Assembly (NCBI RefSeq): GCF_025699255.1
Contig: NZ_JAILWA010000004.1
Location: 45,834 to 109,833 of the forward strand
Direction of reading: 5' to 3'
Source: Nitrosopumilus sp.
Lineage (GTDB): Archaea; Thermoproteota; Nitrososphaeria; Nitrososphaerales; Nitrosopumilaceae
Length of the DNA stretch: 64,000 nt
This document shows positions 36,354-44,461 of the stretch, one piece after another; position 1 is the stretch's first letter; each line of letters starts with the position of its first letter. A program made the translations under genes and the position numbers. The notes under the pieces were generated by a model, which saw only the letters and a list, made by a program, of their open reading frames with translations, was not told the origin of the DNA and made no database searches.

Positions 36354-37619
36354 CTAGATCTCTTTCTGGTTTCCCATATAGCTCTGTAAAACAGTAGGAA
36401 TCTTAATGTGTCCATCTTTAGTTTGATTGTTTTCCATAATTGATACTAAAACTCTAGTTGTAGCTATTAGGGTACTATTCAAAGTATGAACATACTGTGT
36501 ATCTTCATTTGTTTTATCTCTAAATCTAATCTTTAGTCTCCTTGCTTGATATTCTAAACAATTTGAACATGAAACAATTTCTCTGTATGCATTTTGTCCT
36601 CCCATCCATGCTTCAATATCATATGTTTTTGCTGAGACCTTTCCCATATCTCCTGAAGATAGTAGCATTACTCTATGAGGAATTTCCAAATTCTGATAAA
36701 ATTCTTCAGCAACTGCTAACATGTTTTCATGCTCTTTCCAAGAATCTTCAGGTCTTGAAAAAACAAACTGCTCAATCTTATCAAATTGATGAACTCTAAA
36801 AATTCCCTTTTGATCTCTTCCATGTGCTCCTGCTTCTTTTCTAAAACATGGACTAATTCCTGCATATTTTAATGGCAAATCTTTCCCTTCAAGAATTTCT
36901 TTTGATCTCATTGCCGCCATAGCATGTTCAGACGTACCAATCATGTACAAATCTTCATCTTCTACTTTGTAGATGACTTCTTCAAAATCATCTGCAATGA
37001 CAGCTCCCTCCATAGATTCTCGATTAATCATGTATGGTGGTTGAACTAAAGAATATTCTTTTTTTGCCAGATAATCTAACCCATAATGAATTAGTGATTG
37101 ATTTAATCTTACAAGATCATTTTTCAAATAATAGAATCTGGCTCCTGCAACTTTTGCAGCTCTTTCAAGATCTACTAAATCTAAATTTTCTGAAATATCT
37201 ATATGATCATTAATTTTGAAATCAAATTCGGGGAGTTTTCCCCAGTTCTTTATCTCTTTATTTGCTGTTTCATCTGGTCCAATAGGAACCGATTCATGAA
37301 TGAGATTTGGAATTGTTAATGCTAATTTAGAATATTTATTTTCAATGTCCAATTGCTCTGATTCTAATTTTGATTGTTCTTCAGAAATTTCTATCATTTT
37401 ATTTAATATCTGGCTTGTATTTTCTCCTGCTTTTTTCATTTTTGCAATTTGTATACCTGTCTCATTTTTCTTTTTTCGTAATTCGTCAGTCTTGATAATA
37501 AATTCACGTCTTTTTTTATCTGATTCAATTAACCCATCCAAATCAAAATCTACGGATCTTGCTTTTAGCATATCCCGAATGATCTGGGGTTTTTCTTTGA
37601 TTAATTTTGGATCTAACAT
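36354..37619 (-). CDS. serS: Seryl-tRNA synthetase
   Basis: 421 aa, of normal length for the bacterial/eukaryal-type SerRS. An N-terminal coiled-coil arm (about residues 25-100, KKNETGIQIAKMKKAGE...) is followed by the class II core: motif 2 FRKEAGAHGRDQKGIFRVHQF, and motif 3 near LNSTLIATTRVLVSIMEN. It charges tRNA-Ser. Its ATG touches the stop of pcc1, suggesting one transcript running uS15, DHH, Pcc1, SerRS. Confidence 0.96.
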   Translation of the reverse strand: MLDPKLIKEKPQIIRDMLKARSVDFDLDGLIESDKKRREFIIKTDELRKKKNETGIQIAKMKKAGENTSQILNKMIEISEEQSKLESEQLDIENKYSKLALTIPNLIHESVPIGPDETANKEIKNWGKLPEFDFKINDHIDISENLDLVDLERAAKVAGARFYYLKNDLVRLNQSLIHYGLDYLAKKEYSLVQPPYMINRESMEGAVIADDFEEVIYKVEDEDLYMIGTSEHAMAAMRSKEILEGKDLPLKYAGISPCFRKEAGAHGRDQKGIFRVHQFDKIEQFVFSRPEDSWKEHENMLAVAEEFYQNLEIPHRVMLLSSGDMGKVSAKTYDIEAWMGGQNAYREIVSCSNCLEYQARRLKIRFRDKTNEDTQYVHTLNSTLIATTRVLVSIMENNQTKDGHIKIPTVLQSYMGNQKEI

Positions 37620-37861
37620 TATTGTATCACCTTTAATGCAACTTGAATATGTTCCATAACTTCATCAACTGTACTAGTGAGCTGCTTCATATTCTTTTTA
37701 CTTTCAAAATTAAAAATTAATTTGTTATCAATATTTTTAACATTGAGACTTAATCCTTCTGGAAAATTCACATTATCTGGTTCTAGTGCTTTTTTCACTG
37801 TTTCAGCTTTTTCTTTAGATATGTTATTGAGTATTACCTGAACTTGACACGTTAACGACAT
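37619..37861 (-). CDS. pcc1: KEOPS subunit Pcc1
   Basis: 80 aa. The fold and pattern PDNVNFPEGLSLNVKNIDNKLIFNFES and the C-terminal helix VDEVMEHIQVALKVI fit the small dimeric CTAG/Pcc1 family that docks on Kae1. It is embedded between the DHH gene (38-bp overlap) and serS (1-bp overlap), away from kae1 and bud32 at 14-16 kb. Completes a visible Kae1-Bud32-Pcc1 set; Cgi121 is not seen here. Confidence 0.85.
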   Translation of the reverse strand: MSLTCQVQVILNNISKEKAETVKKALEPDNVNFPEGLSLNVKNIDNKLIFNFESKKNMKQLTSTVDEVMEHIQVALKVIQ

Positions 37862-39245
37862 TTACTTCCAAATAGTTGAGGAATTCATCCAATTTGTCTT
37901 TAGTTATTTTAGCTCCTGCTGCTGCATTATGACCGCCCCCAATACCATCAAATTTTTCAGCCCCTGTTTTCATAATTTCACTAAGATTGATGTCTGATGT
38001 ACATCCAAATGATTTTCTAGATGAGAACTTTATTGTATTTTCTTCAGCCTTTGTTCTCAAAATTACAATTTTCCCTGAATTTTTTGGAGAACCTGCTATG
38101 AGTGACGAAATTGTACCAGTCATTGTTTCTGGAACTATGTCTTCACCATTTACCATTACACATGTTTCACTTTCTGAAATTCTCCATCTTTCATTGGATA
38201 AAATATTCATGTATTCTCTAATCATCTTTCTATAATCTATGAGAATCGTTTCAGCCTCTCTTAAGATCTTATTTCGATCACCCATACAAACTGCCATTCC
38301 AACCCCTGAACGATTTATTCTTCCACAAGAGTTTAACATTGTTGAAAATTCTCTTCCATCCCGTAAGAAACTCCGATTATCTTCTCTTGGAAATGTATAC
38401 GTATATCCAATCAATTCTGTCATAATTTCAGTAACATTTTTCCCAGAAGCAAATTTTGTAATTGCCTCAATCACTTGTCTTTTTTCATCTTCGTTTAATT
38501 CGGCTGGAACTCTCCATCTTCCCTCTTCTTTCAAATTAATTCCTGCAGAATTTAGGATGGAAAAACATGCATCTCTATTCCAAGTTAATCCTTCAATAAA
38601 TGGCTGAGATGTAAATGCTAAGGCATCTGCAAGTGGTCTTGTTTCTCGTCCTACCAATAATAAATCCAAATCTATGTCGACTAAACCTTGTTCTTTTGCA
38701 ATATTGGCTATTTCAAAATTTTTCCCTGTAAATGATTTTCTTTCTCCTTGGTCTTGCCTATCTCCTAATGCTGAAACAACAGCAATTGCTGACAAATCTG
38801 TATTTCTTTCATCTAATGCCACTGAGGCCAAATATGCCATTCCTCCAGCACATATTTCCAAACCCCCATCAATTCCATACTTCCATGAATTTATTACATT
38901 TTGATTCTCTTTTTCTTCATCTGAAATTTGATGATGATCTAGAACAATCCAATTATCTCCAAGTGTTTTATCTAATTCCTTTGCAAAACCTCCGCCCAAA
39001 TCCGTTACTATATGAAAATCTCTGGAATCTGTTTTGAGCGATTCTAGAACATTTTTGCTAAATTCTTTTGAAGTTCTAACAGTACAATTTGCTCCTGCTC
39101 TAATTAGCGCTTTAGTAATTATACTTCCTGAAGTTAATCCATCACAATCAATATGGGTTGTAACTGATATTGATTTTTTTGATTTTATACAATCTGAAAT
39201 TTTATCTTTGAAAAATGAAAGTGATTCATCAAGTGATTTTGTCAT
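37824..39245 (-). CDS. DHH-family phosphoesterase (archaeal RecJ/GAN-like)
   Basis: 473 aa. DHH motifs: THIDCDGLTSG (motif I), VTDLGGG (II), LDHHQ (III), and the DHHA1 motif GIGGGHNAAAGA near the C-terminus. Archaeal relatives bind GINS/MCM as Cdc45/RecJ homologues or degrade single-stranded nucleic acid. The metal-binding residues are intact, so nuclease activity is expected. Its start abuts the uS15 stop, a linkage typical of archaeal RecJ genes. Confidence 0.9.
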   Translation of the reverse strand: MTKSLDESLSFFKDKISDCIKSKKSISVTTHIDCDGLTSGSIITKALIRAGANCTVRTSKEFSKNVLESLKTDSRDFHIVTDLGGGFAKELDKTLGDNWIVLDHHQISDEEKENQNVINSWKYGIDGGLEICAGGMAYLASVALDERNTDLSAIAVVSALGDRQDQGERKSFTGKNFEIANIAKEQGLVDIDLDLLLVGRETRPLADALAFTSQPFIEGLTWNRDACFSILNSAGINLKEEGRWRVPAELNEDEKRQVIEAITKFASGKNVTEIMTELIGYTYTFPREDNRSFLRDGREFSTMLNSCGRINRSGVGMAVCMGDRNKILREAETILIDYRKMIREYMNILSNERWRISESETCVMVNGEDIVPETMTGTISSLIAGSPKNSGKIVILRTKAEENTIKFSSRKSFGCTSDINLSEIMKTGAEKFDGIGGGHNAAAGAKITKDKLDEFLNYLEVNVVNVSSSGNTQ

Positions 39246-39706
39246 TACTCTAGTTGAGCAACCACGGATTTATACTTCCATGTTTTGGAAATTCTTCCAA
39301 TTCTTTTGTAGTAAACTGATAGTCTGTGAACCTTGGCTTCAATTAACTCCAAAGATCTGACATTTCTGTTATCTCCTTTGTTAGCTTTGAGATGTTTCTG
39401 AAGACCTACTGCTTTTCTTACAATATTTTCAAGATCTTCTGGCATTTCAGCTTTCAAATCGTTTTCCTCTAAAATTTGACCCATGCTTTTCTTTGTAATT
39501 GGTTTGATTAGAGGAATGGAATGTTGATCTCTTAATTTAATTCCGATCTGACTTGGAGTCAAACCATCTTTAGAGTATTTTATTACAAGTTCTTCAATTT
39601 CTGCAGGACTTTGAGTAATCCATGATGGTGCACGAAGTGTAGCTGGTCTAATAGAATGTGATTTTCCATGTCTGTGTGTATGCATTCGTCCCATAATTTG
39701 GCTCAT
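39245..39706 (-). CDS. rps15: 30S ribosomal protein uS15
   Basis: 153 aa archaeal-length S15 with the N-terminal extension MGRMHTHRHGKSHSIRP and the core LxxHLKANKGDNRNVRSLELIEAKVHRLSVYYKR. A TATA-like agtataag (centre ~39732, minus strand) predicts a leaderless start at the first ATG, 39706, rather than the internal Met. Heads an operon with the DHH, pcc1 and serS genes. Divergent from the small AMO-region gene at 39819. Confidence 0.95.
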   Translation of the reverse strand: MSQIMGRMHTHRHGKSHSIRPATLRAPSWITQSPAEIEELVIKYSKDGLTPSQIGIKLRDQHSIPLIKPITKKSMGQILEENDLKAEMPEDLENIVRKAVGLQKHLKANKGDNRNVRSLELIEAKVHRLSVYYKRIGRISKTWKYKSVVAQLE

Positions 39707-39732
39707 TATGGTAGAGAATTAAACGTTACTTA

Positions 39733-39818
39733 TACTGATCTCGTACATTGAACCCGATTTTGGGGTTCAGAATAAAAGTTAAATAAGTCTCTGGCGCCAA
39801 AACGAGCAGGTAAACGGT
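39733..39818 (+). promoter_or_regulatory. Promoter with TACTGATCTCGTAC element, small AMO-region gene 1
   Basis: The 14-mer TACTGATCTCGTAC at 39733-39746 recurs exactly at 40226-40239 before the next gene. A TATA-like gttaaata lies at 39778-39785 (GATC-to-TATA 41 bp), predicting a roughly 10-nt leader. The element overlaps the divergent uS15 TATA box. Confidence 0.55.
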
Positions 39819-40151
39819 ATGAATACAAAAATACTATTAGCAGCATCCTTACTAGCTGTCTTCGCTATCGGAATCTATGCAGAAAATGCAGTTGCATTTG
39901 CACAATACATGGGTAACGTTGGTAGTGAAGGAGAAACCGGATCATACACATTAGAAGAAGCACTTGAGATTCAAGCAAGAAGAATCGCAGCAGCTGAAGC
40001 AAACCCCTCTTCTGGTTCAGGAACTCCATATCTTGATGCCAGTGGTGTAGTTGGTGCAGCAGTTATTGCTGGTGCAGTATTCGGTGGTATTGCTGGAGCA
40101 TTCTTCCTTAGAGGAAGATCTGGCAAATACGCAGCAATGGGAAGAGGATAA
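39819..40151 (+). CDS. Small two-helix membrane protein, candidate additional AMO subunit
   Basis: 110 aa. An N-terminal hydrophobic segment or signal (MNTKILLAASLLAVFAIGIYA), a polar acidic middle (TLEEALEIQARRIAAAEANP), then a Gly/Ala-rich transmembrane helix VVGAAVIAGAVFGGIAGAFF and a basic tail. Two accessory archaeal AMO subunits, AmoY and AmoZ, have been described as small membrane proteins encoded near amo in streamlined genomes; this gene and the next are the best candidates here. I cannot tell which is which. It shares an upstream element with the next gene. Confidence 0.7.
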   Translation: MNTKILLAASLLAVFAIGIYAENAVAFAQYMGNVGSEGETGSYTLEEALEIQARRIAAAEANPSSGSGTPYLDASGVVGAAVIAGAVFGGIAGAFFLRGRSGKYAAMGRG

Positions 40152-40225
40152 ACAAACCTCACTTTTCTCTTATTTTATTATCTATCTCTAGTGTATACTG
40201 AATGAAATTTTTACTTCATTTGAAA

Positions 40226-40291
40226 TACTGATCTCGTACCTTTATGATAATAAAAGAAATGTATATATCGCACAAATAGAGCCAAATTATT
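40226..40291 (+). promoter_or_regulatory. Promoter with TACTGATCTCGTAC element, small AMO-region gene 2
   Basis: Second exact copy of TACTGATCTCGTAC (40226-40239), 32 bp from GATC to the TATA box tatatatc (40262-40269). The TATA centre is 27 bp before the ATG at 40292, so the message should be leaderless. Confidence 0.65.
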
Positions 40292-40561
40292 ATGATTCCT
40301 ATCGTAGGTACTTTCCTAAGCATCCTGTCTTCAATTACAGGACAACTAGGACCAAACTATGATCCATTATTTTACGATGTAATGATTTACATCTTCGGAA
40401 CCATTATGTTCACAATATTCCTTCTAGGAATTATCTCATTCTGGTTACGTGTACACGGCTGGGCTTACAAAGACAACCGTGAAAGATGGGTTGATGAATT
40501 AGACAGACACTTTGAAAGAGAAGGTATCGGTCTTATTCCAGACAACGGCAAATACTGGTAA
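40292..40561 (+). CDS. Small single-pass membrane protein, candidate additional AMO subunit
   Basis: 89 aa. A long hydrophobic helix (residues ~27-49, VMIYIFGTIMFTIFLLGIISFW) is followed by a charged, aromatic C-terminus (WLRVHGWAYKDNRERWVDELDRH). Its position 1.1 kb from amoB, its leaderless strong promoter, and the promoter motif shared with the 110-aa gene support membership of the AMO complex (AmoY/AmoZ type). Inference by location and known biology; no direct motif. Confidence 0.7.
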   Translation: MIPIVGTFLSILSSITGQLGPNYDPLFYDVMIYIFGTIMFTIFLLGIISFWLRVHGWAYKDNRERWVDELDRHFEREGIGLIPDNGKYW

Positions 40562-40667
40562 GATTACCAGCTTTCATCTTTTCATTATTTTTAATACCTT
40601 TCAGTGAAAACTATGGTATTTTTAGAGTTCAAATTATTAGAACAATTTTTTACAAAGTCTACAGATG

Positions 40668-41201
40668 TTAATTTTCTAATTCTGGAAGGAAGTCTTTGTC
40701 TTTAGATGAATCGTAATCCTTTGTAGTGAATACTCCCTTGTAGTGATATCCATCTTGTAATGGCGTATTGATGAATTGAGCAGATTCTTTATCATTTACA
40801 TAAAATGTTGATTTATCCTGATCCATGTCTCTTAGAGGAAAATCCCACATCCACAAAAAGTGACCAATTTCCCATGGATACTCTTCTTCCCATTCTACAT
40901 AGATAGTGCCATCATCTGTTAATGTATACATGGTCCTTTTACATTCTCCATCATTTAGTCCTGCGTTAATGTTTGCAGGAATTGGTGTTTGAAGACCATC
41001 AATAATTAACTCTAAAGTGACTTTCATTTTGTATGGCGTCTCTCTATCATTGATACAAACTTTGAGAGGATCATTTTGGCTAAACTGTCCTTGGAGAACA
41101 CTGCTTGTCACTCCAACTGATATGGCAATCACTGCAGTGATTGCTAGAAATCTGATGGTTTTCTTCCTTTTGTATGGATCGCCCATTCCAGGGTATTTCA
41201 T
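40668..41201 (-). CDS. Membrane-anchored extracytoplasmic hypothetical protein
   Basis: 177 aa. A short basic N-terminus, one transmembrane helix (residues ~17-38, FLAITAVIAISVGVTSSVL), then an outer domain with two Cys (VCIND, ECKRTM) that could form a disulfide, and many Trp/Tyr/Asp (YVEWEEEYPWEIGHFLWMWDFP). It sits between the small AMO-region genes and amoB on amoB's strand. No family recognised, but placement suggests association with ammonia oxidation or its assembly. Confidence 0.65.
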   Translation of the reverse strand: MKYPGMGDPYKRKKTIRFLAITAVIAISVGVTSSVLQGQFSQNDPLKVCINDRETPYKMKVTLELIIDGLQTPIPANINAGLNDGECKRTMYTLTDDGTIYVEWEEEYPWEIGHFLWMWDFPLRDMDQDKSTFYVNDKESAQFINTPLQDGYHYKGVFTTKDYDSSKDKDFLPELEN

Positions 41202-41239
41202 CGTGATGACTTTAACCAGATTCCTTAAAGTCCTTTCTT

Positions 41240-41554
41240 TTACTCATACATGATTTCAATTGTATCACATTGGTCTTGATGATCTGCTAGGAAATAGGTT
41301 ATTTCATCAGAATCGATTTCAAGCCATTCTGACTCTCCTTTGTATGGAAGATAATCTTCGATAAACAAATCCCCTTCACCCGAAACTCTTACAACAATTT
41401 TTTCAGTTTTTGGTTTTATCTCAAAAGGCAATTTCAAAACTTTTCCTCTTCTTTGATTTTGTATGTTTACTTTGTATTTATCAGAGCGAAATTCTGTTTC
41501 TCCAAAAAAATAACTTTGAAAAATATCTAATTTTGTAATTTTGAAACTAAGCAT
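41240..41554 (-). CDS. Hypothetical protein next to amoB
   Basis: 104 aa, soluble, beta-rich (KVLKLPFEIKPKTEKIVVRVSGEGDLFIEDYLPY). No Cys pair, signal or known motif. A TATA-like ttttatc (about 41578-41584, minus strand) predicts a leaderless ATG at 41554. A perfect inverted repeat lies just upstream at 41598-41614. Separated from amoB by 97 bp and possibly independent of it. Confidence 0.6.
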   Translation of the reverse strand: MLSFKITKLDIFQSYFFGETEFRSDKYKVNIQNQRRGKVLKLPFEIKPKTEKIVVRVSGEGDLFIEDYLPYKGESEWLEIDSDEITYFLADHQDQCDTIEIMYE

Positions 41555-41597
41555 ATTTTCATTAAAATTTTCTAGAAGATAAAACTTGGTTTGTTTA

Positions 41598-41614
41598 CTT
41601 ACGCTTAACGTAAG
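41598..41614. promoter_or_regulatory. Inverted repeat CTTACG-N5-CGTAAG between amoB and 41554 gene
   Basis: Perfect 6-bp palindromic arms around CTTAA. It is placed 13 bp upstream of a predicted TATA box for the 104-aa gene and 37 bp beyond the amoB stop, so it could be an operator or part of the amoB 3' end. Confidence 0.4.
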
Positions 41615-41625
41615 AAGAATCTAAT

Positions 41626-41646
41626 AAATGAAAAGGAAAAGGTTGG
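41626..41646 (-). terminator. Pyrimidine-rich 3'-end element of amoB
   Basis: On the minus strand, 5 nt after the amoB stop, a 21-nt C/T-rich sequence (CCAACCTTTTCC...) is identical to the one after amoA at 44278-44298. Likely a T-rich terminator or 3' processing signal. Confidence 0.5.
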
Positions 41647-41651
41647 GTTGT

Positions 41652-42221
<570 letters not shown>

Positions 42222-42290
42222 AGTTATCCCTAATATTGAGGAGACAATACACGTCGTTATATGTTTTACCTTGATAACGAGGATCGATGC
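42222..42290 (-). promoter_or_regulatory. amoB promoter with GATC element
   Basis: On the minus strand, GATC (42285-42282, in cgatcctcg) is 21 bp upstream of a TATA box (acatataa, about 42264-42257). The predicted start leaves a 12-nt leader before the ATG at 42221. Confidence 0.55.
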
Positions 42291-42424
42291 TCAACACATT
42301 GTTTATCTTTGATGTATAACAACCAAACTGTAACAAAATCAATCAAAATATTATTTATTAAAAATAATTATCTATAATATTTACATTTATTTTCTAAATT
42401 TATCAAATATTTTTGAAATATTAT

Positions 42425-42474
42425 GTTCTTTTTAGAACTCTTACTTTATATTTCCAATTCACATGATTGTAAAC
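42425..42474 (+). promoter_or_regulatory. amoC promoter with GTTCT-N4-AGAAC inverted repeat
   Basis: GTTCT (42425-42429) and AGAAC (42434-42438) form a perfect short palindrome 6 bp upstream of the TATA box tttatatt (42445-42452). The TATA centre is 27 bp before the ATG at 42475, supporting a leaderless amoC mRNA. No GATC lies in this promoter, unlike the other amo genes. Confidence 0.55.
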
Positions 42475-43038
42475 ATGGCACAGATGCCCGCATTAATCCC
42501 AAAAGAAGTTGAGATCCAGAGACTAAAGAAAATCTGGCTCATCGTTATTGCTATGGGTTCTACTGCAGCATCAGTCGAAGTTGATAACTTCGTTGATGGT
42601 TCTTTGCATCAAACCTCTATCAGAGATAGTGCTTTCACACCAGCTCACTGGTGGCTATATTCCCACTTCATCACATTACCACTTGGATGGGGAGCAGCAG
42701 CAATCTACGATAGAAAAATTCCAGTTCTTAGAGGCCCAAATAATTCAATGAACACTGGATTGAAGATGACCATTCTAGGTTACCTTGCAACCATGTTTAC
42801 TATTGGTGTCAATGAGATGTGGCATTTCTGGTTTGTAGAAGAAATCTTTGCAGTTCCAAATCACTGGATGTTTAACATGGGAGTCGTAGTGGCTTTCATG
42901 GGTGCACTTGCATACGTAGTTAGAGTATATGCTCGACTTGTAGAACTTGGTGCAGAAACTCCAGGAGAAAACCCATACGTTGCAGAGATGTACAAGATGG
43001 CCTTAGAAGGCAAATTGTACAGCAGAGCAATTCCTTAG
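42475..43038 (+). CDS. amoC: Ammonia monooxygenase subunit C
   Basis: 187 aa from ATG 42475 (MAQMPALIPKE), chosen by TATA spacing and the known archaeal AmoC N-terminus; ATG 42463 adds four residues. Copper-site residues Asp41, His45 and His58 keep the i, i+4, i+17 spacing of the PmoC/AmoC metal site. Several transmembrane helices follow, with WHFWFVEEIF and NHWMFN. An integral subunit carrying a probable catalytic copper site. Ends with a hairpin terminator. Confidence 0.97.
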   Translation: MAQMPALIPKEVEIQRLKKIWLIVIAMGSTAASVEVDNFVDGSLHQTSIRDSAFTPAHWWLYSHFITLPLGWGAAAIYDRKIPVLRGPNNSMNTGLKMTILGYLATMFTIGVNEMWHFWFVEEIFAVPNHWMFNMGVVVAFMGALAYVVRVYARLVELGAETPGENPYVAEMYKMALEGKLYSRAIP

Positions 43039-43043
43039 AAAAA

Positions 43044-43063
43044 GTGCATTAGCACATTTTTTT
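43044..43063 (+). terminator. Hairpin plus T-run terminator after amoC
   Basis: GTGC-ATTA-GCAC (43044-43055) directly followed by a run of seven T, the clearest intrinsic-type terminator in the window. It separates amoC transcription from amoX. Confidence 0.7.
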
Positions 43064-43086
43064 CTTTTATTATTTTTCGTCAAGCC

Positions 43087-43153
43087 GTAGATCGTACTTA
43101 GACCCTCAGTTTAAGAAAGACTTAAAAGGATTCTGAATTAGAATAATTCCATA
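43087..43153 (+). promoter_or_regulatory. amoX promoter with GATCGTAC element
   Basis: GATCGTAC at 43090-43097 (compare GATCTCGTAC before the two small AMO-region genes) is 31 bp upstream of the TATA-like cttaaaag (43121-43128). The predicted start leaves about 3 nt before the ATG at 43154. Confidence 0.55.
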
Positions 43154-43516
43154 ATGACTCTTCCTAAAGGATTCGGTTCTGGCGGTGGCGGTGGATCATC
43201 TAGCGCTGACGTAGAACGAATGATTGGAAAACGCGTTGAAAACATGACTGGTATGATTACAATTTCATTCTGGGCAGCATGGCTTGCAACCTTTGGTGGT
43301 ACTGCAGCAGGATACTTCTATTATCCATGGGCATATCCAACTCAAAGTGGTCACTTTGCATTCATCGTATTGACAATCATTGAGGCAATAGGTTACATCT
43401 TCTGTGTTAAAGTCATGGAAGAAGGTTCCAACAAAAATAGTAATGGTATTGTTGGCGGCAGTGTTGCTGCAGTTACAGCAGGTACTATCTTCATATCACT
43501 ATACGTTGGTAACTAG
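43154..43516 (+). CDS. amoX: Archaeal ammonia monooxygenase subunit AmoX
   Basis: 120 aa. A flexible Gly/Ser-rich N-terminus (GFGSGGGGGSSS) leads into three hydrophobic segments: about residues 38-57, 70-90 and 99-117. Present between amoC and amoA, the conserved position of this archaea-specific AMO subunit. No catalytic motif is visible; it is presumed structural. It has its own promoter and a short GAAGG/CCTTC hairpin overlapping its stop. Confidence 0.95.
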   Translation: MTLPKGFGSGGGGGSSSADVERMIGKRVENMTGMITISFWAAWLATFGGTAAGYFYYPWAYPTQSGHFAFIVLTIIEAIGYIFCVKVMEEGSNKNSNGIVGGSVAAVTAGTIFISLYVGN

Positions 43517-43566
43517 AAGGAAACCCCTTCAGACACTTCTTTTTCATTTTCCTTTTTAATTAGAAA

Positions 43567-43622
43567 TGACGATCTTCATCACACTCTAAAATTTTATATA
43601 CTGACCGTTTCTTCAACTTCAT
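43567..43622 (+). promoter_or_regulatory. amoA promoter with GATC element
   Basis: GATC at 43571-43574 lies 22 bp upstream of the TATA box tttatata (43593-43600), whose centre is 27 bp before the ATG at 43623. A leaderless amoA mRNA is predicted. Confidence 0.6.
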
Positions 43623-44273
43623 ATGGTCTGGTTAAGACGATGTACACACTACTTATTCATAGTAGTAGTTGCAGTTAACTCAACACTGTTAACAATTAAT
43701 GCAGGAGACTACATCTTCTACACTGACTGGGCTTGGACTTCGTACACGGTATTCTCAATATCGCAAACGTTGATGCTTATTGTAGGTGCAACATATTACC
43801 TAACATTTACAGGCGTTCCAGGCACAGCAACGTACTACGCTCTAATTATGACAGTATACACATGGGTAGCAAAAGGTGCATGGTTTGCACTTGGATATCC
43901 ATATGACTTCATTGTAACTCCAGTTTGGTTGCCATCAGCAATGCTGTTGGACTTAGTCTACTGGGCAACAAAGAAGAACAAGCACTCCTTGATACTGTTC
44001 GGCGGCGTACTAGTAGGAATGTCATTACCATTGTTCAACATGGTAAACCTGATAACAGTAGCAGACCCACTAGAAACGGCATTCAAGTATCCAAGACCAA
44101 CATTGCCACCATATATGACACCAATCGAACCGCAAGTAGGTAAGTTCTATAACAGCCCAGTTGCTCTCGGTGCAGGTGCAGGTGCAGTATTGGCATGTAC
44201 ATTTGCAGCCTTAGGTTGTAAACTGAACACTTGGACATACAGATGGATGGCCGCTTGGTCAAAGTGGGACTAA
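43623..44273 (+). CDS. amoA: Ammonia monooxygenase subunit A
   Basis: 216 aa, exactly the standard archaeal AmoA length, starting MVWLRRCTHYLFIVVVAVNS and containing GDYIFYTDWAWTSYTVFS, GYPYDFIVTPVWLPSA and KYPRPTLPPYM. Multi-pass membrane protein of the AMO core, the marker gene for ammonia-oxidising archaea. The sequence is of the marine Nitrosopumilus type by recognition. Followed by a pyrimidine-rich 3' element identical to that of amoB. Confidence 0.98.
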   Translation: MVWLRRCTHYLFIVVVAVNSTLLTINAGDYIFYTDWAWTSYTVFSISQTLMLIVGATYYLTFTGVPGTATYYALIMTVYTWVAKGAWFALGYPYDFIVTPVWLPSAMLLDLVYWATKKNKHSLILFGGVLVGMSLPLFNMVNLITVADPLETAFKYPRPTLPPYMTPIEPQVGKFYNSPVALGAGAGAVLACTFAALGCKLNTWTYRWMAAWSKWD

Positions 44274-44277
44274 AAAT

Positions 44278-44298
44278 CCAACCTTTTCCTTTTCATTT
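44278..44298 (+). terminator. Pyrimidine-rich 3'-end element of amoA
   Basis: A 21-nt C/T-rich stretch 4 nt after the amoA stop, identical to the minus-strand sequence after amoB (41626-41646). Likely a terminator or 3' processing signal. Confidence 0.5.
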
Positions 44299-44461
44299 TA
44301 TTATCTTCTCTTAGAGTATTCTCTAAATTTCAAAAATATTTTTCAAAATTTTTCCTGTTTACAAAATTTGTATTTAACCTATTTTACAACTAGAAAAAAG
44401 TTAGTTCAAGATCAAATAATTTCACCCAAGGATCTGATAATGAATTATGTGATAATGATTA

